From Carposina sasakii (Eukaryota; Arthropoda; Insecta; Lepidoptera; Carposinidae), in contig CP053170.1 in NCBI GenBank assembly GCA_014607495.2, positions 7,688,001 through 7,752,000 on the forward strand: a stretch of 64,000 nt of DNA, in the 5' to 3' direction. Shown here piece after piece: positions 1-10,620 of the stretch (position 1 is its first letter; each line of letters opens with the position of its first letter). Below the pieces are notes generated by a model. It was given only the letters and a program-made list of their open reading frames with translations, searched no databases and had not been told where the DNA came from. The position numbers and the translations under genes were made by a program.

Positions 1-402
1 GAATCATATTTAAATTTTCTTCAAAATGATTTGCCAAACTTACTAGAAGAGACCAGATATGTGGTTCCAACACGACGGCTGTCCAGCACATTTTCGCGTA
101 TCCGTTAGAGAGTTTTTGGACGAGCAATACCCGAACAGGTGGATTGGGCGATCAGGAACAATCCCGTGGCCAGCCCGCTCACCTGACTTAAATCCGCTGG
201 ATTTTTTTTTCTGGGGAACTATGAAGGAGCTCGTTTATGCGAAGCCCATTAATGACATCGCTGACCTTCGTGAGAAGATAACACAAGCAGTGCAGGTGAT
301 ACGTCAAAAAAGTTACTCGCGAAACATAAAGCGGTCCTTTTAAGGAGAGTGAGAGCTTGTATTGCCGCGGGTGGTCAACATTTTGAACATTTATTGTAAT
401 AA
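1..402 (+). pseudogene. Broken Tc1/mariner-superfamily (IS630-type) transposase, C-terminal part
   Basis: Residues such as WFQHDGCPAHF, WIGR and WPARSPDLNPLDFFFWG are typical of the DDE endonuclease part of an insect IS630-Tc1-mariner transposase. The upstream piece (ESYLNFLQNDL...) is in frame 1 while the main block is in frame 2, so there is a frameshift near 58-61. A second frameshift near 335-340 separates the main block from the C-terminal reading RRVRACIAAGGQHFEHLL, which ends near 400 at a TAA overlapping an AATAAA signal. The element continues beyond the left edge. It is in the opposite orientation to shot and cannot make an intact protein. Confidence 0.85.
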
Positions 403-1412
403 AATATCTTTAAACTAACATTCTTTGCTTTTATTCTACTGGGAACCCATCTACCTGTGTGTATTTCCTTCTTGCTCACTCTTGGAACCGAAGTAAATAA
501 TAGTAGTAACATAACAGTTTCTAAGATAAGAAAGGGTCCGACAGTTACCGTTAGTAGGTAGGCACTTCGTAAAAATTGGGTTGTTGAGTAAAAATATTAT
601 CAAAATTTTTTTTTTCAAATTAATGTGTAAGTATTATACCTTTTTAAAAAGAGGAATAAACGCGTCAAAATTTGACGTCACTTGCCATACTATTTTGGTA
701 CATTTTTTTTACACTACAGTCGGTCAAAGTTGCGAAATTCAATAGTTTTCCATATCACCTTTAGTTAAAATAATATTTTATTTTAAAATGGTACAATAAG
801 TACTTTATTTTTACATTCTATTTAGACACAGCAATACCCTAGATTACAAAACCTCCAATAAATATCGAAATTATCAGCATTAGCAGTCACAGCATTCAAA
901 AGTATGTCACAGGGTGCTCATTTCCCCTTTTTTTTTGAAATCAGTATAATTCTGTAAGTACATGGGGTGGATTTTTTAAAATATTTTTCTGAGTACTGTT
1001 AGAACTTGGGGCATCGTGGGAATCCAGTTGGACGCCAGGTTCTTGGACACCCTGTATATATAAATATATATAAATATGGAAACGACAAAAAAATTGTTAA
1101 AAAATACTGTAATATTATTGCAAACCCTGTATTCGTTTGATGCGCAAAGTACAAATGTACCTACAAAACTAACATTATAACATTTTGACATGGTATCTTT
1201 GAAAAAAATGTTTGTTAACCGATTTCAGATGGATTTATGTAAAAAAAAAAATGATAATATTGATGTAACTTTGGACCTCAATATTTTGGAAACTCGTGGT
1301 TTCCCAGGAGTGCTTCCATAGAAAAAAAAATGATGGTGATGTTACAAAGAATACGAGGTATTAAAAGAACAAAGTTGTCTTTTTACACCCAGTAGTCTTT
1401 CAACAACTATGT
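403..1412. other. AT-rich intron, no gene seen
   Basis: No exon of shot and no intact foreign gene is visible. The stretch near 1000-1065 ends '...ggttcttggacaccctgtata', which looks like one terminus of a TA-flanked DNA element whose partner end was not found. The rest is homopolymer-rich AT sequence. Confidence 0.6.
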
Positions 1413-1413
1413 C

Positions 1414-1500
1414 ATTGGATTGGTCGGGCGCTGGGCAGCAGCGTCACCCGTGTTGATAACAAAGTCCGAAAATCACAATGCGGTCATCAACCCGCGTAAT
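1414..1500 (+). repeat. Degraded fragment of the (GAT)n-tailed SINE-like family
   Basis: The sequence resembles the interior of the copy at 6470: '...gcagcagcgtcacccgtgttgataacaaagtcc' and 'tgcggtcatcaacccgc'. Both ends are missing, so this is an old fragment. Confidence 0.6.
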
Positions 1501-1669
1501 AATGATATAGGGAATCCTACTTACAATGTCTTAGATGGATATACCTATATGTACTTACATATACCTATGGTTCCCACCTTCGTAATTCAGTGTAAATTAC
1601 ATCTTTTTATGATTCTACAGTCCTGTGGATGTGTGTGCAGTCTTGTAAATACAACCATGTGTAGGTATA

Positions 1670-2786
1670 CAGGATGTTTTTTCGTTGCCACCCTTAACGA
1701 AGGGTACGTACTCTATACATCAAATAAAGTAAGTTTATGCAAAAAAAAAATGCTGCGAAATGATGTAAATAAAAAAAAAAATTTTTACTTGATCGGGCGA
1801 AAGGAGATAGAAAATCGTGGGCCAAAATGTAATAACTCGAGGTATGATCTAAAAAAATAGTCATATTTTTTCATGTTGAAATATGAAAAATCAGCCTGAT
1901 TCTCAATCTGGGAGCTGAGATATCTTAAGATGAAGATAAATATTACATAGATTATCGATTAATCGATTAATAGTTAGTTTACATAATTACAAAAAAACGA
2001 CTTACGCACAATGCACAAGATAAGGAAATGAACTCAAAAGGGTGCACCTTAATATGCATTATTAGTATTTGACATATTAATACATAAATGAAACAAAAAA
2101 AAACAATATAACGATATCGATGGAATATCGATTAATCGATTTTTTATTTTTAGTCTATTGTGACTGCTGTTCCTTGACCGTTGCCGTATATTTATTATCT
2201 ATGGCTCCGCCTCTCATCGCTCGCTCATTCATTTCGTATTTTCCGTTGCGTCTTGTAGCGATGGGTAACTCGCCATATCAAAACGAGGATGAGGGAGGAC
2301 CTCAATTCCCCTCGCGAGGTATTGTTTTATTTATGCACAAATCAGCTGTTAGGTTAATAGGTAGGTATAGATTGTAACATAACCTCACTTTTCACCGCTT
2401 ACAAGATTATTATTATCTCAGCTCTCAGATTGTCAAATGTTACAGAATTTTCAGTGGAAGATTAATAGGTTTAAAGCTATTTATCCACACCATTCTCATC
2501 TTATTACATTTTAGCCCAAGATTGTATGTAGCCGTTTCGGTTTCCTTTATAGTGTCCAGTGTTTATGCTAGTTTTTTCATAGACAGATATTAATTATTTC
2601 TCGTGAAAAAATCTTGCTACACGCATTAACGCATTTATGCAGAAAAACGCAGTCTATTTACTCAACTTTGGACTCTAATATTTTGGAACCAGTCACTTCC
2701 CAGGTATGCTTCCACCGAGAAAAATGATCGTGATGATGAGGAGATTCCGTAGTTTTCGGGAATGTTGACGACCAAAAATCATTCTG
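1670..2786 (-). mobile_element. 374-bp TA-flanked MITE ('CAGG' family), split by a 743-bp insertion
   Basis: Positions 1670-1802 and 2546-2786 are the two halves of a repeat also found at 15948, 29281, 40078 and 54534. One end reads CAGGATGTTTTTTCGTTGCC and the other, on the opposite strand, CAGAATGATTTTTGGTCGTC, so it has short imperfect terminal inverted repeats. A TA dinucleotide flanks each end (1668-1669 and 2787-2788), the target-site duplication of Tc1/mariner-type elements. It has no coding capacity. Its right edge lies 12 nt from the splice donor of the shot exon at 2799. Confidence 0.85.
1803..2545. mobile_element. 743-bp non-autonomous element with long imperfect inverted repeats, nested in a MITE
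   Basis: Comparison with uninterrupted copies of the host MITE (for example 54534-54905) defines the limits. The outer regions pair patchily over more than 100 bp: GGGCCAAAATGTAATAA at 1820-1836 against a near-complement near 2500, and CAATCTGGGAGCTGAGATA at about 1904 against the complement at 2415-2433. The interior contains the palindromic motif ATCGATTAATCGAT twice (about 1955 and 2127). No coding potential was recognised, and no clear target duplication is visible apart from A/T bases. Confidence 0.7.
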
Positions 2787-2798
2787 TATGTATCTTAC

Positions 2799-2986
2799 CT
2801 GCATAAGAGCGCATTTCTCATGCAACCAGGCACGATGCATGGCCGCCTGCTCGGTGTAAGCGGCGGCTCGCCTCTGGGACTCGGCATCGAAGAGCGGGTG
2901 GACGGGGGGCGGCTCAGGGAAGGTCTCGTAGAGAGACGAGATGTACGTGATGAGGGATTTCTCGTCGATTTCGTGTGTGTCCACGT
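2799..2986 (-). CDS. shot: Spectraplakin short stop: CH2 end and start of the plakin region
   Basis: A 188-nt exon with acceptor CCTTCTAG and donor CAG|GTAAGA. It reads DVDTHEIDEKSLITYISSLY, then ETFPEPPPVHPLFDAESQRR and a helical segment ending HEKCALMQ. The DEKSLITYISSLY helix closes CH2, and PPPVHPLFDAESQRR is the conserved linker into the first plakin spectrin-like helix. The exon ends in phase 0, and the remaining gene lies beyond the left end. The donor has a transposon boundary 12 nt downstream. Read-through would append residues encoded by that element. Confidence 0.95.
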
Positions 2987-4315
2987 CTAGAAGGGAAGAT
3001 ATATTTAAGATATAGTTAAGTGCAAGTTTCTCGAGTATATTTGACGTGTCCGTTCTTTAGACTTGGATAATTTAATCACTTACTAGACAACGCTCACGTC
3101 TTTGTACGCGTTAACTTTAACTCGTTATTCGGTTCCCGTAGGAATTGTGGAAAATCTTTCCTTGCAGAATGACTACCTCACACAAAGAACACACTCTCCA
3201 AGATTCAGGTCTCTAAGATCAGCAGTTTAGGCTATGCGTTGATTCGTCAGTCATTAAGGACCTTAGATGAAATTATGTAACTTTTCAGGACAAAGCATGC
3301 TATATGTATCGGGAAGAAAGAACCAATACAAAGTTTTTTCTGGGGGCAATTCTTGAACTTTTTTGAGCCGAAACGCAACCACTAACAAACCGTTAACGAA
3401 ATGCGGTGCGAAGCAATATATACCGCTTGAGTAATAAGGTATATTTTACATTGATCGCGAGTATGACAGAATAAAAACAAATATCTGTCTTATGCTGAAA
3501 TGTGTCTAATTACGTCACCGTAAAGTAAATTATTGCTTTGTTCTGAGCGTCTACAACGGTTCCGTTTCGGCTTCGTTCCAACTTAAGCCTTCCGAGAATT
3601 AGTCCCCAGATTGTGAAAGAGTAGTCTATAGTCTAGTCACACATAAGATTTTCTTTAGTTATCAGACCTTTGATTTTGCAGGTGGCACACAGGTGGCGGT
3701 ATTATCGAAGTTTTCCGATATACCTTTCAGGATTGTTTTGATAATAATCTACAAGGTCAAAACAGGTCAAAGTCGTTATCTCTAGAAGGACGCGAAGAGC
3801 AGACAGCAATCACATACATTGTCAAGTTGTATGTTATCGCAGCGTAAATCAAGGTTCTAGTTCCCGAGGCTACAGTTATTATTTACGCTAGGAGGACGTT
3901 TGTTCGCTGTTTATCAAATGCTCGGAGACTATGGAAATGTTTTGGTATTTTCAAATTTTCTGGTGCCTAACAACTCAAGAACCTAATCTATCCTAACCTT
4001 ATATTTGCAATTATTTGTTGGTTACCTCTCCGCGCTTTATATACTCAATGCTCGTGAAATTTTGCATCCACACAACTGGGGATACGGAAAGACATAGCCT
4101 ACATTCTGTCTGTAGTCTACTGGCAGTCACACTATTATCACATCGTTCAAAATACCTTGCCTCATATGATAACATAAGGTAGGTACTTGTTCATCTTACT
4201 CGTACTATATTAGCTGGCTATCAAACGAACCGTAAACAAAGGATCGTAAAGTAACCTGTTGAATTCTTATTGTTCTGATCATATGAGTCGGTGGATTATT
4301 TAATTATTTTGTACT
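2987..4315. other. shot intron, no gene seen
   Basis: This is intronic sequence between the exons at 2986 and 5934. It includes a few moderately GC-balanced stretches (3040-3900) but no recognisable exon, RNA gene or intact repeat. Confidence 0.6.
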
Positions 4316-4545
4316 AGTGGACGACCACGACTTCCACTGCTTGGCCTGCAGAAAAAACACAAAAAGTCGAAATTATTCGGGTGAAAAATATTTTTCCGGG
4401 ATAAAAAGCAGCCTTTGTCCTTTTTCGGGCTCTACACTATCTGTGTACCAAATTTTATTTCAATCGGTTCATTGGATTTAGCGTGAAAATGAAACAAAAA
4501 GAGTAACTTTCGCATTTATGATATTACCAAGGATATCTTTGCAAG
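4316..4545 (+). repeat. Old interspersed repeat of the 'ctagtggacg...gataaaaagtagc' family
   Basis: The order of blocks is actagtggacg, a degenerate 'ccgcgtggactgcag', 'aaaatgtcgaaattatccg', 'gggataaaaag', then 'tttcgcatttatgatatt'. It matches 36158-36385 and 57768-57985 on the same strand and 42555-42785, 44985-45185 and 62283-62455 on the other. This is a non-coding lepidopteran dispersed repeat of uncertain class. Confidence 0.7.
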
Positions 4546-5520
4546 TCTAGTTTAGTCAGTCTAGTTTAGTCAGTCTAGTTAGTCAAGTAGGTATCTAGTG
4601 CATACATCCAGGCTAAATAAACCCCGGTTGCAGTAAATGCGTAAATCGAGATTTAAGTAAACTGAAACGGGCAAAATGATTTGGTTTATCCCGAAGGAAA
4701 GGCAAAGCATCGGGAAAATCCACAAGAATGGGTGTAAAATTAGTAACAGGCAAAATGAGAAAAGCATGTGCTACCAGTATCAAAAAAAATTAAGAACAAT
4801 GTTATAAAAAGAAGAAATGTTGTTTCTATGCGATATGCATTACGTTCATCCATCCAATATCATGAAAGGTCGGCGACCTCATTATACCTTATGGGTAGAC
4901 TATGGGTAATATCATAAAGCAAATTAAGAGGAGTTGTTAAGATGCATGTATAGACCACAAACAGAACTTACAAAAAAAATGAGTGCACCCATTGGTTAAT
5001 ACGCGTTACCTTCAAAGCGGTTTGAGTGTATTATTTCTTCCCCAATGATTTCGACTCGTGGAAAGAACTATAGTCATGTAAATGTCAATAAAGAACATTA
5101 TCTACTTTATTACCTGTATAATTGATCACCAGGCGATATGCTGGAAGAATTTTGTTTAGAGACTAACGCCTTTGAACATGTACTTTTTACTTTAAATTTA
5201 TCCGTTACTGTATAGGTATAAAAATACTGTTTTGTGTATATTTGTGTATATTTTTATACGTCAACTAGTTTCTTTCGATATTTAGGCGTAAATTCGCGTG
5301 TTTTGTTTGTTTCGATTCATCTCAATTCTAAAAAGTAAATAAGTTAAAAGAAGTTGTTAGAGCATATCCACTTTGTATCATCTCTATGCGAAAGGCCAAC
5401 ACGATCGCGAATAATCGTGATGGTAAAACAATACGATAGATTATAAATAGATACAATTTACAACGCAACCGAAACGTCTCGCCGATTGTCTAGCTCCAAT
5501 TATTGGCAGGTACATAAACT
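4546..5520. other. shot intron; short tandem repeat, otherwise nothing
   Basis: At 4549-4585 a 15-bp unit ('tagtttagtcagtc') is repeated nearly three times. No exon or known element was recognised in the remainder. Confidence 0.55.
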
Positions 5521-5760
5521 CCGTTACGGGTGGATGGATGGATACGATATGCCTGTGCTGATGCGGGGCTTCACTAGAATACATTAGCTGCATCTCCTTC
5601 CGTGCATGTCTTTAGCGCCGACTAAGGAACTGCACTACTCAACTAAGGAAGCATTCTCCTGGGTGATAAGCGATCACTATCATTTACATCTGTGCCCGTT
5701 ATGCTAAACGTGACTATGGAATTTCTTTTATGAATCTGCAGATCTAGCTACCTTATGTCA
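5521..5760 (+). repeat. Dispersed repeat of the 'gcggggcttcactagaatac...gctaccccatttcgg' family
   Basis: It shares blocks ('tgatgcggggcttcactagaatac', 'tccttccgtgcatgtc', 'gataagc', 'tgtgcccg') with copies at 15790-15935, 42185-42420, 45650-45770 and 57585-57690 on this strand. Copies at 6190-6300, 7040-7160, 35090-35190, 44060-44280, 54965-55080 and 59960-60125 are on the other. It is non-coding, and the class is unknown. Confidence 0.65.
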
Positions 5761-5933
5761 TTGATACAGCCGTCTGTATATGTATCTATGGATACGAGTA
5801 TACAATTTTACATAATGCTTGATGTAGGTACTGTAGAAAACAAATACGTAACCAGCAATGCTCTGAATCACATTTTTGCCTTGAGGCCACCCTCTTTGCG
5901 AATAAGCGAATGATGATATGGGTGTATCCTTAC

Positions 5934-6019
5934 CTTCAGGATCCAAAAGCCTGGTGACCCCATATTCCTTCTCGACCACGTGGAAGGCTGTCTCCAAACG
6001 TTCACGGACTTGTCTTGAC
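5934..6019 (-). CDS. shot: Spectraplakin short stop: CH2 middle exon
   Basis: An 86-nt exon with acceptor TTATCCTAG and donor GAAG|GTAAGG. It completes the split Arg codon from the previous exon and reads RERLETAFHVVEKEYGVTRL followed by LDPE, the standard penultimate helix of the spectraplakin CH2 domain. It ends after the first base of an Asp codon finished by the next exon. The intron before it, about 740 bp, contains a SINE-like element at 6470. Confidence 0.95.
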
Positions 6020-6469
6020 CTAGGATAAGAAGAATTATGATTTAATATCATACACTACCTAAATAAACAGTTTGGTTTTAGAAGTGAGAAAGAACTATTT
6101 GTAATTTTTTTTAAATTGTTATTTTTATCTTTGTGAGTGTACAATAAATAATATGAATAAACAATACCTCATTCATTATAGAGTAAACACACGATTGTGT
6201 TCCTAAAATGGAGTACTGAACTGCAGGATCACTAAAGAAATCCTGCAACCATGTTCAGCACAGTGGAGCCATATGTAAGATCAGTGAAAATTTGCTAGTG
6301 CATTACTTGAGAGTGTCATTTACGTCTATGCCCCTTAGATCTTTCAATTTTTTTAAAAATTGTCTAAGGATATGACTCTAATCTGTAATATCTATGTCTA
6401 CCCTGCTTCTTGTAATTGCAGTCCGTGTATGTGAAATTTCAAATATATTTGTATAATATAATCGAAATT

Positions 6470-6702
6470 GGCCGCGTGGTTTCCGGCAGAGTAGAATTTG
6501 TACCACCCCATGTCTGCCCGAGGGTATCGTACGAGGCGATTAAGGGTTTTCGGGAGGTGGGCAGAAGCGCCTCCCGTGTTGACAACATAGTCCAAAATAC
6601 AAACTACGGTCACCAACCCGCCCGCGCAGCGTGGTGACTATGGACCCTGGGAGAGGCCTACGTCCAGCAATGGACTGCAATAGGCTGATGATGATGATGA
6701 TG
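6470..6702 (+). mobile_element. SINE-like element with (GAT)n tail
   Basis: It starts GGCCGCGTGGTTTCCGGCAG and ends in 'aataggctgatgatgatgatgatg'. The same left end recurs in copies at 36832, 39989, 57413 and 57436, which suggests a defined 5' start rather than random LINE truncation. A probable target duplication (atcgaaat) flanks it. It sits in the 740-bp shot intron between CH2 exons. No tRNA-type promoter boxes were recognised. Confidence 0.75.
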
Positions 6703-6759
6703 TATCGAAATATAGTCTAGGTCTACTCTTCGGATGTATTCTAGTGAAGTCCAGCATAC

Positions 6760-6953
6760 CTGATATTACGCCAGTCAATCAGGTCAGGACGGTTCCTGTG
6801 TATCAGCGCGTTGAAAGCCAGTCCATCCCTCCACGAGGAGGTGAAGTCGGTGACCCTGACTCCAGGGTACTTGGCCGTGGAGCGCCGAGCCCAGCTCAGC
6901 AGCGCCTCCCTGGCCGTCACGTTCGCTTCTTGTCCCACAACTATGTCTGATAT
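6760..6953 (-). CDS. shot: Spectraplakin short stop: CH2 first exon
   Basis: The exon has 64 full codons plus two bases, with acceptor TTTTGTTCCAG and donor CAG|GTATGC. It encodes [19 protein letters not shown], then [14 protein letters not shown] and [20 protein letters not shown] followed by PDLIDW. The SWRDGLAF...IHRNRPDL block is the hallmark of a second CH domain of spectraplakins. This is the entry point both for the long transcript (from the exon at 46993) and for internal-start isoforms. It ends in phase 2, matched by the next exon at 6019. Confidence 0.96.
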
Positions 6954-7160
6954 CTGGAACAAAATAGGTCATTGTAGTCTTTTGAATGCTGTAACGTAAA
7001 TATAATGCGAAGAGCTAGTCTAAATGTAAAGTCTCCATATACACATGGTTGTGATCCCAAAGCGGGGTAGCCAGAACTGCAGAATCATAAAGGAGATCTC
7101 ACATCCACTTTTAGGCTTTGATTAGATGAAAACGATCAGTGACAAGTTGCTAGTTAGCTT

Positions 7161-8465
7161 ATCACCTGAGAGAAAGATATTTTGTCATATGATAAATCCA
7201 CATATACATATTTTAAATACTGAATATTATAGCAATAGAAATATTTATAGTCTTTGCTTACGTTCAAGAAGAGTAGAAGTTAGAAAAGAGGGTAGTGCGC
7301 ATTTTATCTATCTATAGGTAGATGTTATACTTAGGTATTGCAATTAACCCTAAGTGGTACTTCAAAGTTTTACTAACAAGAATTGCAAATGTCATCTAGG
7401 AAAAATAGCAGTACAAAAGTCTATCTAAATGTAACAGTAAATCGAATTACCGTTAAACCTGTAAAAAGTACTTAACCATTTTTGGAACTTTTCAGTTAAG
7501 TGCAATGATTTCCTAGGAATCAATTTCGACTTTTACTACCGTTTCTAATTTGATGTCTCTCCTTTAGGTCCTGTGCTAAAATTATGACATAAAATAAGTT
7601 ACTAACCTATATTATACATATAAATAATTAGATTTACTTTATGCCATATAACACTGCCATTATTAAAGTAAAGTATAAAGTCAAAAATAATAACATAAAG
7701 CTTAACTTTGACTACCGATTAAAAAATTGGGGATTAGGTTTAAAATTCCGTATTTAAGACTTTCTAAGGATTTTGGAAGCTATGGAAGCCTAGAAACTAG
7801 ACTATTGGAGATTTAGACTTAGTCGTAAACAATTATTAAACTTAAAGTCTTCTTTTAACGTTTTCACGCAAAAATCAACCGAACGAATTTTGATTGAACT
7901 TGCCACTCAGTAAAGTTTATGCAGAAAGATACATAAACTGTAATTTATGATCAAGCAGGCAAAATAGTCATCAGCTACTCGTAGTGCACCAATAAATGAA
8001 AATTAACACTTGGACACTAGCGCCTCAGGCCATTAAGTACTTGTAGTGAAAGCAAGCGGTCAATGATCACCGCTGGCTGACATCCAAAGACAATAATATC
8101 CTTCAGTTATGAGGAAGAGGATCGGCATACTGCACTACAGTAATTAACGAATCAGATATAGAAGTTATATTCCCTTTAACGGTTGGCATGGTTGGCAGAC
8201 TACCAAAAACACCTAGAATAAAAAATGGATAGCTTGATTTTTTACGAAGTTAATGGCCGAAGTCGTAGACAAGTTATAGAACGATAAAAAACCCCCACAT
8301 CTTGACTAAAATAATAACCAAATCTCCTCTCATTGGATGGGATGGGAGTAATAATCAAATTAATAATACAAGGAACAGTAGCTGTAATCGGATACTCAAT
8401 TCTCATATGCCATCATTAATCACGGTAGATGTTTTTTGTGACGACATAGTATAGTAGATAGCTCT
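7161..8465. other. Start of the 40-kb shot intron, no gene seen
   Basis: AT-rich sequence without recognisable exon or repeat boundary. A shot exon is not expected here. Confidence 0.55.
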
Positions 8466-8745
8466 AACATAATAATATCACATTCTTTGTGATATTCTTT
8501 ATTGTTATAATACCTATGCTGCTCTGGGAGTGAAAAAAAAACGTACTCGTATACTACAGCTGCTTCTCTTCCCGGGCAAACTGTATAATTCAGTGGAGAT
8601 AAGAGGGTCTTGGTGTTTTGTAGGCGATGGGCTGACCACCTGTCACAACTAACCGAACTTGTACATCTCAACTATACCCTCAAAATGTGGCACCATGTGG
8701 TTTTATCGGCCCTTGGTGCTCTGCCTACCTCGTAAGGGATAAAGG
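8466..8745 (-). repeat. Dispersed repeat containing 'aggcagagcaccaagggcc'
   Basis: On the minus strand this reads 'gtaggcagagcaccaaggg...caagttcggttag...gacaggtggtcagcccatcgcc...cccgggaagagaagcagctg'. Copies occur at 43395-43575 (+), 54415-54530 (-) and 59690-59940 (+). No long open frame is conserved among copies. Confidence 0.7.
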
Positions 8746-8769
8746 CGTATATGTAAGGATTATATGTAT

Positions 8770-8910
8770 GTATAATACCTATTTCGAATGGCACGGAAAC
8801 ATTTCCTATTGGATTCCTTACCGGTCACTATATTGTACTATTTGTGCCCGAAAAGCGGTGGTAGGTCTACTCTTTACCACGTGGGACTTAATAGGCTAAC
8901 TAGTGAAAAG
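8770..8910 (-). repeat. Fragment of a dispersed repeat ('ttcaccagttag...cccacgtgg...attggattcc')
   Basis: The reverse complement matches 36836-36965: 'cttttcactagttagcctattaagtcccacgtgg' and later 'ccggtaaggaatccaatagg'. A third shorter piece is near 17325-17360. Confidence 0.6.
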
Positions 8911-9553
8911 TAGGTGTGAATGGGAAGGAATAAAGGCGAGCTTCTCTCTTAAAGAGATTTTTTCCAGAAAACGCAAAGCACATGTTATACAATTAGTTCT
9001 TTCCATATATTGACGAGGTGGCATCAGAAATTAAATATTAGAATCGCGATGTAGTTACATATAACATTGCTTAGCTTGAGAGGACCTTCAAAAAGGAAAT
9101 CTATATTCCTACAGCTAAGAACGGCGAGTTTAAAAAACATAAGAAAACAGGTGTTGATACACAAAGGTCACCTACAGACCCACATGTTAATATTAGCATT
9201 GAAAATTAGATGACTGTGGGCGTAATGGCGTAATAGGCCCAAAGGGCTAATGATGATAATAGATTTATGGACCACCAAAACGGGAGTATCAATATTGATA
9301 TTTATGCATAAATACATATTTATTGTAGGTATATAGAACGCTGCCGGAACTGGACGATCAACAACGAGATCCGCAGTGACGTTTGAAAAAATGCGCGGGC
9401 CCAGATATAGAACAACTGCATCATTTTGGTAGCTCATCATAAACTAAGTCAACGCGCTAACATACAACGAGTTCCTAACATATATGTAACTTGATCAAGA
9501 AAGAGACAACATCAACTTTATCCCTCAGATAGACTATCTGGCATAGACTTATA

Positions 9554-10024
9554 CAGGGTGAGGGTGACAGCCAGGCAAATACTGAAATGCTGAACAAGTA
9601 CCACTGTGTTGAGTTATACGACAGTACTTACAGGAAATGTATTTTTGATTTGATTATGAGTAATCTTTGCTCTCCGCGCTAATTGTATCGGCGATTCTGT
9701 GACGAATTAAATGGGCTTATTGGCTATTGTGTGACACATTGCTGTTTTTTGGATCTCTTGTGACTCTTCATTAGGGTTGATCAGTAATTTGAACTTTTTT
9801 GAAGGCAAATTTTTTTAAAAATATCATCTTTAGGTAAAAAAAATATTATCAAGACATTACCTAAGGCCCAATTAAACGAACTAAACATTTTTTTTTCTCA
9901 AAATATGAAAAAAAAAGTCGGAAAATTTTGGAATTTTCCTGCGAAAATTTTCAGTGTTTTCCGTCTCAGAATCATGGTCTGAAGTCATGGTATCAATATT
10001 TGCCTGGCTGTCACAAACACCCGG
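9554..10024. mobile_element. 471-bp DNA element with inverted ends and TA target duplication
   Basis: The left end is CAGGGTGAGGGTGACAGCCA, and the right end is its near-complement (cctggctgtcacaaacacccgg). TA flanks both sides (9552-9553 and 10025-10026). A partial copy in the opposite orientation at 58690-58929 shares the CAGGGTGTGTGTGACAGCC end and the interior. The element is probably a non-autonomous Tc1/mariner-like element; no transposase frame is seen. Confidence 0.75.
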
Positions 10025-10504
10025 TATATTACTAACGTTTTATATTTTTTACCTTTTATATCGATGCTATCTGGCCATTGGAAAAATCTGCTCAAAATGT
10101 TCATAATATTAACACTATACCTATAACACTGTCATACACAAAGTAACACCCATGTGTCTAACACCATATTACATGTCAAACGAGTTTCCATTTACATAGT
10201 CAAGCGAAAGTGGTAGCGCAAAGTAGCTTATGTACATGGTACACAAACACGTATGTGTAGGTTTTCATGGCCTGATAACTATGATCAATGTAACCAAATT
10301 ACACTAGACTTTCGTTTGAACCTAGTCATTTGTATCGTATCTAGGGGCACGGCAGGGGCGCTGCCAAGTCGAGCGATCAAGGGGCATGCGTGTAACATCC
10401 TTTTCTCGGAGCAGCTCAGGTTGCACCTGTTTCTCCGTAGTGAAGAGTTTAAAACCTTCATTATTAATGTTTTTGTCACGGAGGCCAATCTCAACATAGA
10501 TTAG

Positions 10505-10620
10505 TCAACTGCGCGGGAGATATTATAGAGCACAAAAGTACACGCAAACACAGATGCACTCTCTACTCCCTTCTCATAGTCCGATGGGACAGAATGCCGA
10601 CACGACCGAAAAGACATCAG
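10505..10620 (-). repeat. Fragment of the 27.4-kb tRNA-SINE body
   Basis: It matches the body of the SINE at 27381 in reverse: 'ggagatattatagagcac...cgcaaacacagatgcactctct...gccgacacgaccg'. The tRNA-like head is absent. Confidence 0.75.

Noticed and set aside
1420..1860. 146-codon ORF
   Set aside because: It crosses a SINE-like fragment, the end of one MITE and the start of another; no single ancestral reading frame.
6741..6999. ORFs on the plus strand and other minus frames across the CH2 exon
   Set aside because: They are shadows of the real CH2 coding frame, which alone has matching splice sites and family residues.
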